DNA of 64,000 bases, taken from the NCBI RefSeq assembly GCF_026967935.1, contig NZ_JAPVBL010000001.1, positions 1-64,000 on the forward strand, read 5' to 3'. Position numbers and translations under genes: made by a program. The DNA comes from Modestobacter sp. VKM Ac-2982 (GTDB taxonomy: Bacteria; Actinomycetota; Actinomycetes; Mycobacteriales; Geodermatophilaceae). The notes under the pieces were generated by a model, which did no database searches, had not been told where the DNA came from, and saw only the letters and a program-made list of their open reading frames with translations. This document shows, piece after piece, positions 58,835-64,000 of the stretch (position 1 is the stretch's first letter; every line of letters begins with the position of its first letter).

Positions 58835-59458
58835 TCAGCTCTGGTCGAGGGCGAAGGACCCGGTCTGGACCTCCCCCGCACCCGTGTAGCTGACGAGCAG
58901 CGCCCCGGTGCTGGACGCCGTCGACGCGGTCAACCGCCACGTGCGGGGCACGGCGCCCTCGGCGAACAGCCTGCGCCCGGTGCCGAGGACGACCGGGAAG
59001 ACGATCAGCCGCAGCTCGTCGACCAGGTCCTCGGCCAGCAGCGTCTGCACCAGGCCGAGGCTGCCGTGCACCTGCAGCTCACCGCCGTCCTCGGCCTTCA
59101 GCGCGCGGACGGCGTCGGCGACGTCTCCCTCGATCAGCCGGGCGCCGTCCCAGTCGACCGACTCCAGCGTGCGCGAGGCGACGTGCTTGGGCAGCGCGTT
59201 CAGCGACCAGGCGATCCGGTCGCCCTCGGTCGGCATCTTCGGCCAGTGCGCGGCGAAGATCTCGTAGGTGCGTCGGCCCAGCAGGAAGTCCTGAGCGGTG
59301 GCGAACCAGGCGTCCATCTGGCCGGCCATGACCTCGTCGAAGTGCGGCACCAGCCAGCCGCCGTGGGGGAAGCCCCCGGAGGTGTCCTCCTCCGGGCCGC
59401 CGGGAGCCTGGGCGACCCCGTCGAGGGTCAGGAACGTGGTGACGACGAGCGGGCGCAT
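58835..59458 (-). CDS. Dihydrofolate reductase-like (RibD C-terminal) protein
   Basis: A 207-residue protein of the RibD_C/DHFR-fold family. It starts TFLTLDGVAQAPG, the typical actinobacterial form, with LLGRRTYEIFAAHWP (NADP-binding region) and HGSLGLVQTLLAEDLVDELRLIVFPVVLGTGRRLF. Most such proteins have unknown NADPH-dependent reductase activity and are not folate or riboflavin genes. Convergent with marR. Confidence 0.85.
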   Translation of the reverse strand: MRPLVVTTFLTLDGVAQAPGGPEEDTSGGFPHGGWLVPHFDEVMAGQMDAWFATAQDFLLGRRTYEIFAAHWPKMPTEGDRIAWSLNALPKHVASRTLESVDWDGARLIEGDVADAVRALKAEDGGELQVHGSLGLVQTLLAEDLVDELRLIVFPVVLGTGRRLFAEGAVPRTWRLTASTASSTGALLVSYTGAGEVQTGSFALDQS

Positions 59459-59545
59459 CGGAGACCTCCGGAGACCGGCCGCCCCGACGGCGGCCTGTGC
59501 CGACCCAGACCGGGGACCCGGCCGGAAGTCATCGGCCGGAGGTGC

Positions 59546-60418
59546 TCAGTCCGGCGGGGTCAGCTCGAAGAACACGACCTGCGGCGGGGCGTTGATCCGC
59601 ATCGGCACCACGCTGAACCCCAGGCCGCAGGTGACGAACAGCGCGTTGCCCTCGGCGCCGTAGTCCGCCGCCGACCACCCGTCGGCGACGACCGCCTCCT
59701 CCTCGGTCAGCCCGAGCCAGCTCCAGCGCGGCAGGCCGGGCAGGGCGATCTGCCCGCAGTGGGTGTGCCCGGCCACGGTGAGCGGCGCGCTGCCCGGCGG
59801 CATCTCCGGGAAGGCCGTCGGGTTGTGCATCAGGACCACCCGCGGCGCGTCGTCCGGGAGACCGCTCAGCGCCTGGTCGACGTCGACCAGACCGGGGCGG
59901 ACGGGCCCGACGCCGACGACGTGGAGGGGGTCCTCCCCGGTGCCGGGCACCGGCTCCGACTCGTTGAGCAGCACAGGGACGCCGGCGCCCTCGAGCGCGG
60001 CGGTCAGCTCCTCCGCTGCGTCGCTCGCGTAGTCGTGGTTGCCCAGCACGGCGTAGGTGGGGATGCCGGAGTCCAGCAGCGGGCTCAGCAGGTCCATCGC
60101 CGCCTCCACCTCCGGTTCGACGTCCGGGCCGGCGTGGTAGACGAAGTCCCCGCCCAGCAGGACCAGGTCGGGCTCGTCCTCCAGCACCCGCTCGACGGCG
60201 CGCTCGACCATCCCGGTGTTGGCCCACCACATGCCGATCTGCATGTCGGCGAGCAGGGCGACCTCCAGCCCGGCCGACTCCGCAGGCAGCCGGGGGAGCT
60301 CGACCGCGTAGCGGTCTTCGTCGAGGACCAACCGCGGCTCGATGAGGACGCCGTAGCCGAGGAGCAGGACGAGGGCCGCGAGCAGGGCCAGCCCGCCACG
60401 GACGAACCAGCGCCGCAT
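59546..60418 (-). CDS. Membrane-anchored metallophosphoesterase
   Basis: A 290-residue protein with one N-terminal transmembrane segment (about 8-25) and a calcineurin-like domain outside the cytoplasm. Metal-ligand motifs are LADMQIGMW (about 57), LLGGDFVYH (about 88), VLGNHDY (about 124) and VAGHTHCGQI (about 215). The family includes YkuE/LpxH-like enzymes acting on lipid or nucleotide phosphates. Its ATG overlaps the stop of the PAP2 protein as ATGA, so the two are co-translated. Confidence 0.85.
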   Translation of the reverse strand: MRRWFVRGGLALLAALVLLLGYGVLIEPRLVLDEDRYAVELPRLPAESAGLEVALLADMQIGMWWANTGMVERAVERVLEDEPDLVLLGGDFVYHAGPDVEPEVEAAMDLLSPLLDSGIPTYAVLGNHDYASDAAEELTAALEGAGVPVLLNESEPVPGTGEDPLHVVGVGPVRPGLVDVDQALSGLPDDAPRVVLMHNPTAFPEMPPGSAPLTVAGHTHCGQIALPGLPRWSWLGLTEEEAVVADGWSAADYGAEGNALFVTCGLGFSVVPMRINAPPQVVFFELTPPD

Positions 60419-61902
60419 CACCGGCTCGCCATGCCCGCGCCCGTGGCGGGGTGCCGGATGCCCCGGCCGGACCCGAGCTGGAAGGCCCAGGCGCAGGCCA
60501 GGACCCACACGGTGCCGAGCAGCAGCCCGGCGAGCACGTCGGTCGGGAAGTGTGCGGCCACGTAGATCCGGGTGATGCCGATCGCGGGTGCGAGCAGCAC
60601 CGGCACCGCCAGCACGGCCCACCGCCAGCGGCTGACCCCGTAGCCGATCACCAGCGCGGCCAGGCCGCCGTAGAGGGCGACGGCCATCCCCGAGTGGCCC
60701 GAGGGCCAGCTGGCGCCGGCCGGCAGCCCCTCGGTCAGGTCGACCACGTCGGGCCGCACCCGGCCGACCACCAGGCCGACCACGAAGTAGATGACCACCT
60801 CGCCGACGATCGTGACGAGGACGAAGACGACGGGGCGCCAGCTGCCCACCCAGGCCAGGGACAGGACCGCCAGGGTGAGCCCGACTGCGATGGCCGCCCG
60901 GGTGCCGGACAGCATCCCCACCGCGTCGGCCACCGTGGTGAGCGTCTCGGTGCGCTGGTCGACGAACCAGGCGGTGACGCTCTGGTCGAACCGGCCGAGA
61001 GCGGTGTCCCTCAGCACGCGGGTGACCAGCAGGCCCAGCCCCACCAGCCCCACGAACAGCGCAGCCGCCGCACCGACCAGCTGCAGGACCGTCGTCCGCC
61101 CGGCCGGGAGCACCGACTGGTGGGTGGGGGCCGGACGGGGGGCCTCCGCGGAGTCGACCTCCAGCGGGTCCAGCGGCTCGTCGCTGTACTCGTGCCGGTC
61201 GTGCTGCCAGCCGCGGAAGGCCGCCGTGGTGATCGCCAGCCAGGCCGCCCCCAGCGCCCAGCCGGCCAGCACGTCGGAGACGAAGTGCACGCCGAGGGCC
61301 AGCCGGGTGAACCCGATCGCGAACACCAGCAGCGCGAACCCGGCGACGAGCCACGGCCGGACCCGGCGGCTCACCACCGGCAGCAGCACCAGCAGCAGCA
61401 CCCCCCAGGTCACCACGGCCGTCATCGCGTGGCCGCTGGGGAAGCTGGCGTTGCTGGGAGTGTCGACCACGGGGTTCAGCACGACCGGGCGGGCCCGGTC
61501 GGCGATGTACTTGGTGAGCAGGATGAGGACGGGCAGGCCGATCCCGGTGACCGCGACGAACGCGGCCAGCCGCCGGTGGCGGCGGATGAGCAGGAACAGC
61601 GTCGCCAGCACCGTCACCAGCACCGAGGCGCCGGTGCCGCCGAGGTCGGTCACGCCGCGCAGGACGCTCACCGTCAGGGACGAGCCGCTGACCGCCTCGT
61701 TCAGGTCGGCCGCCACCTCCCCGTCGAAGGAGGCCAGCGGCGACCAGCTCTCCTGGACCAGCAGCCACAGCGCCAGGAAGGGCACGGCGCCGACGAGGAG
61801 GGCCACCAGCCCCAGGACCGCCCGGCCGCTGAACCGGCCGGCTGCCTGGGGCGGTTCCTGGTCGGGAGGTGACTGGGTCGAGGTGGTGAGTGGCCGGCTC
61901 AT
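60418..61902 (-). CDS. Tandem PAP2-type membrane phosphatase
   Basis: A 494-residue membrane protein containing two complete PAP2 domains. First: KYIADRARP (about 130), PSGHAMT (about 152) and LGVHFVSDVLAG (about 200). Second: VVGRVRPD (about 383), PSGHSGM (about 402) and VAAHFPTDVLAG (about 450). Both carry the KX6RP-like, PSGH and SRX5HX3D-type motifs, though the first positions vary. PAP2 enzymes remove phosphate from lipids such as undecaprenyl pyrophosphate or phosphatidate. Most are single-domain, so this is an internal duplication or fusion. Co-translated with a metallophosphoesterase. Confidence 0.85.
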   Translation of the reverse strand: MSRPLTTSTQSPPDQEPPQAAGRFSGRAVLGLVALLVGAVPFLALWLLVQESWSPLASFDGEVAADLNEAVSGSSLTVSVLRGVTDLGGTGASVLVTVLATLFLLIRRHRRLAAFVAVTGIGLPVLILLTKYIADRARPVVLNPVVDTPSNASFPSGHAMTAVVTWGVLLLVLLPVVSRRVRPWLVAGFALLVFAIGFTRLALGVHFVSDVLAGWALGAAWLAITTAAFRGWQHDRHEYSDEPLDPLEVDSAEAPRPAPTHQSVLPAGRTTVLQLVGAAAALFVGLVGLGLLVTRVLRDTALGRFDQSVTAWFVDQRTETLTTVADAVGMLSGTRAAIAVGLTLAVLSLAWVGSWRPVVFVLVTIVGEVVIYFVVGLVVGRVRPDVVDLTEGLPAGASWPSGHSGMAVALYGGLAALVIGYGVSRWRWAVLAVPVLLAPAIGITRIYVAAHFPTDVLAGLLLGTVWVLACAWAFQLGSGRGIRHPATGAGMASR

Positions 61903-62036
61903 GGGACTGCCGCTACCCAGCTCTGCCCAGACCACGGCTCATCGTTGCGACACCGTGACCTGCGGCGCATGCCTACGCCGCGGACCGCCGGGTACGCCAC
62001 TTCCGATCCCTGCCAGCCGAGAGAACGGACTCGCTC

Positions 62037-62690
62037 ATGACCTCCCACCTCCCCCGCCACCGGCGGTGGCCGGGCGTCGCGCTCGCCGTCGCAGCACCGC
62101 TGCTCCTCGTCACCGGCTGCGGCGACACGGAGGACTCCCCGAGCCTGCAGGACGACGAGGGGGAGGTCGTGGACGACCAGGGCGGCGAGATCGTCGGCGG
62201 CCCGGACTCGCCGGTGGTCACCGTCACCGCGGACGTCGAGCTCGTCGGCATCGAACTGGCCTACCCGGTCGACGGTCTGTACGAGGTCGGCGAGGAGGTG
62301 CCCCTCTACGCCGCCCTGACGAACACCGGCACCGAGCCGGTCACCCTGGTGGACGTCACCGGCCCCGACTTCGAGGAAGCGATCAGCACCGGCGGGAGCG
62401 CCGAGGAGAGCGACGCCCTCGAGATCGTCGTCGCCCAGAACGACAACACCTACATCGGCGCCGAGGGGTCCCCCTCGATCGTCCTGGTGGGCCTGCAGAC
62501 CGAGCTGCGCTCGTCGCAGTCGATCCCGGTCACCTTCGTGTTCGAGGAGGCCGGCGAGGTCACCGTCGAGGTGCCGGTGTCCGCGGACGACAGCGACCCG
62601 TTCGAGGGCTTCAGCTTCCCCGACCCGGACGAGGACCCGACCGACGACACCGGATTCCCCGACCCGGTCGAGGACACCACCGACGAGTGA
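62037..62690 (+). CDS. Lipoprotein of unknown function
   Basis: A 217-residue lipoprotein with lipobox VTGC (about 25-28), an acidic linker and a beta-sandwich-like middle (VELVGIELAYPVDGLYEVGEEVPLYAALTNTGTEPVTLVDV), ending in an Asp/Pro-rich tail. The middle recalls PCu(A)C/LpqE-like domains, but the Met/His copper ligands are not evident, so a copper role is not supported. Function unknown. Confidence 0.7.
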   Translation: MTSHLPRHRRWPGVALAVAAPLLLVTGCGDTEDSPSLQDDEGEVVDDQGGEIVGGPDSPVVTVTADVELVGIELAYPVDGLYEVGEEVPLYAALTNTGTEPVTLVDVTGPDFEEAISTGGSAEESDALEIVVAQNDNTYIGAEGSPSIVLVGLQTELRSSQSIPVTFVFEEAGEVTVEVPVSADDSDPFEGFSFPDPDEDPTDDTGFPDPVEDTTDE

Positions 62691-62714
62691 CCGGCCGGAT
62701 TGCGATCCGGTCAC
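62687..62714 (+). terminator. Hairpin after the lipoprotein gene
   Basis: GTGACCGG (62687-62694) and CCGGTCAC (62707-62714) form an 8-bp stem that overlaps the stop codon. No U-tract. Confidence 0.35.
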
Positions 62715-62798
62715 GTTCCACCGACTGATGCGCCACACGGCCCGCTCCGGGCAAGGCAGTGAGTGCACACACGTCACCGACCTGGAGGACACGAACCG

Positions 62799-63410
62799 AT
62801 GACCGACCCACGCACCAGCGGCGCCACCGTGGCCGCAGCGAAGAAGCGGCCGATCTGGCCGTGGCTCCTGCTGGCCGCCCTGATCGCCGCCCTCGCCCTC
62901 TGGTGGCTCATCGCCGAGTTCACCGGTGACGACGACGACCTGGACGTCGGCGCCGACACGGGCGCCGTGGTCGAGGAGACGACCACCGAGACCGAGACGG
63001 AGGTGACCGGGACCGAGACCGAGACGCCGGCGGCGACGCCCGACATCGGTCTGGGCACCGTGCTCATCGGGGACCTCGACGCCCTGGCTCCGGACGTCGA
63101 CCTGAGCGCCAGCGTCGGGGAGCCCGTCGAGGCGAACACCGTCGAGGTGCAGGCAGTCGTCGCCGACGAGGCGTTCTTCGTCGGCCCGGAGGCCGGCCAG
63201 ACGATCATGGTCCGGCTCCAGCCCTTCGGTGGCGCCGGCGACGAGGAGTCCCCGTTCGAGGTGCAGGAGGGTGACACCGTGAGCTTCAGCGGGACCCTCG
63301 AGGAGATCGACGAGGAGTTCCTCTCCAGCCTGCAGCTGTACACGCCTGCTGACGAGCTGGAGACCGGCGACTACTACGTCCAGGCGTCGGAGATCACCCT
63401 CGCGGAGTGA
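62799..63410 (+). CDS. Membrane-anchored protein of unknown function
   Basis: A 203-residue protein with one transmembrane segment near the N-terminus (about 20-42), a Thr/Glu-rich linker with repeated TETE (about 62-85) and a C-terminal beta domain (VVADEAFFVGPEAGQTIMVRLQPFGG...EVQEGDTVSFSGTLEE). That domain resembles the end of the lipoprotein at 26902. ATG chosen because a GGAGGA ribosome site precedes it. Function unknown. Confidence 0.7.
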   Translation: MTDPRTSGATVAAAKKRPIWPWLLLAALIAALALWWLIAEFTGDDDDLDVGADTGAVVEETTTETETEVTGTETETPAATPDIGLGTVLIGDLDALAPDVDLSASVGEPVEANTVEVQAVVADEAFFVGPEAGQTIMVRLQPFGGAGDEESPFEVQEGDTVSFSGTLEEIDEEFLSSLQLYTPADELETGDYYVQASEITLAE

Positions 63411-63425
63411 TCCCACGCTGGACCC

Positions 63426-63474
63426 ACGACGGCGTCCCCGGCCCGCTGCTCCTGCGGGCCGGGGACGCCGTCGT
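63426..63474 (+). terminator. Strong terminator
   Basis: A perfect 21-bp GC-rich stem (63426-63446 with 63454-63474) and 7-nt loop starts 16 nt past the stop at 63410. Confidence 0.75.
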
Positions 63475-63527
63475 CTGCTGGCCGCCCCCTGCGGACCGTC
63501 GCACCCGCTCCCACGGAAGAGGACCTC

Positions 63528-64000
63528 GTGCAGAACGCCATGCAACGCCCTGGACGACGTGCAGGTCGCCGGATGAGCGCACGCGTACACGGGGTGGCCG
63601 CCGCCGCGCTGGCCACGGCCGGCCTCGTCGCCGGGATCACGGCACGCCGGGCGGACGCCCGCCGGCTGGCCCGCCGGACGACCGGGTCGTCCCCGTCCGT
63701 CCGGACCGACGACGGGCTCCGGCTGCACGTGGAGGTCGCCGGGGAGATCGCCGCGCCGACGGTCGTGCTCGTGCACGGCATCGGCGCCGACGGCACGATG
63801 TTCGACCCGCAGTGGACGGCGCTGCGCGGCCGGGCCCGCCTGGTCCGCTACGACCAGCGTGGGCACGGCGCCAGTGGCTGGGCGGGCGGGCAGGCCGCGA
63901 CGGTGGCCCGGCTGGGCCGCGACCTCGGCCAGGTCGTCGACCAGCTGGGCGGCGACGGACCGGTCGTGGTCGCAGGGCACTCGATGGGCGGCATGGCCGT
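63528..64000 (+). CDS. Alpha/beta hydrolase, 3' end beyond the window
   Basis: The visible first 157 codons read as a serine alpha/beta hydrolase. An N-terminal hydrophobic stretch (about 22-38) could be a signal or anchor. LVHGIGADGTMF (about 83-94) is the oxyanion motif, YDQRGHGAS follows, and GHSMGG (about 150) is the nucleophile elbow with Ser. The GTG at 63528 has GAAGAGG upstream; in-frame ATGs at 63540 and 63573 are alternatives. The rest, with the catalytic Asp and His, lies outside the window. Confidence 0.8.
   Translation, partial: MQNAMQRPGRRAGRRMSARVHGVAAAALATAGLVAGITARRADARRLARRTTGSSPSVRTDDGLRLHVEVAGEIAAPTVVLVHGIGADGTMFDPQWTALRGRARLVRYDQRGHGASGWAGGQAATVARLGRDLGQVVDQLGGDGPVVVAGHSMGGMA

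Noticed and set aside
62037..62690. Copper chaperone PCu(A)C
   Set aside because: The overall beta-sandwich feel is similar but no Met/His ligand motif is visible.

Overview
This window is high-GC actinobacterial chromosome. The codon bias, frequent GTG starts, many 4-base start/stop overlaps, an actinobacterial rRNA leader element at the left edge, a mycobacterial-type SOS box and many near-leaderless promoters (a TANNNT -10 box about 7 nt before the start codon) all fit a soil or rock actinomycete. Geodermatophilaceae (Blastococcus, Modestobacter, Geodermatophilus) is my best guess from gene content, but it is not proven. I see no phage, IS element, CRISPR array or tRNA.

Region 1 (1-4.5 kb): promoter and leader of an rRNA operon whose 16S gene would lie beyond the left edge, an AlkB-type dioxygenase under an SOS box, a RecQ helicase fused to a phosphoribosyltransferase-like domain, a PHP-family phosphatase and a small protein of unknown function.

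Region 2 (4.5-17 kb): the most interesting part. Carbamate kinase plus a barbiturase/cyanurate-type ring-opening amidohydrolase form one unit. About 3 kb away, an fdrA-DUF1116 pair is divergent from a molybdenum hydroxylase operon (FAD, 2Fe-2S and Mo subunits plus CoxG). A 24-bp palindromic operator (AACT-N2-CTCA-N4-TGAG-N2-AGTT) occurs once before carbamate kinase and twice, 42 bp apart, in the fdrA/Mo-hydroxylase intergenic region, so the two loci look like one regulon. The inferred pathway is heterocycle hydroxylation (for example uracil to barbiturate), ring opening to an N-acylurea, phosphorolytic carbamoyl transfer giving carbamoyl phosphate, and ATP formation by carbamate kinase. Genes for Ohr, a SpoIIE-type phosphatase, an acyltransferase and a zinc protein lie between the two loci and look unrelated.

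Region 3 (17-27.6 kb): a run of divergent regulator/target pairs: MocR with an EamA exporter, TetR with an SDR, a CGNR regulator with an alpha/beta hydrolase, TetR with an aldo-keto reductase, and TetR with a RidA-like protein. Operator-like repeats are visible in the intergenic spaces. Several small secreted or membrane proteins follow.

Region 4 (27.8-36.1 kb): a LacI-regulated polar amino-acid type ABC transporter operon ending in a class V aminotransferase, then a DinB/maleylpyruvate isomerase-like protein, an Old Yellow Enzyme and an MFS transporter.

Region 5 (36.2-53.5 kb): a large carbohydrate catabolic island. It has an ABC importer (two permeases, lipoprotein, separate MsmK/UgpC-type ATPase), three Gfo/Idh/MocA dehydrogenases, a DUF993 aldolase-like protein, a TIM-barrel isomerase/epimerase, an NAD-dependent epimerase/dehydrogenase, an enolase-superfamily enzyme, a DUF6807 protein, a LacI regulator, an M24-like protein and a secreted pectate lyase. 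Five AAGCGCTT-type LacI boxes sit in its promoters, two of them at tandem copies of TTGACA-N18-TAGAAA. A pectin- or uronate-derived or rare glycoside substrate is plausible.

Region 6 (53.6-64 kb): an MCP-type receptor, two metallophosphoesterases, a MarR-controlled ABC exporter, a RibD-like reductase, a tandem-PAP2 membrane phosphatase, two cell-envelope proteins and the start of an alpha/beta hydrolase cut by the right edge.
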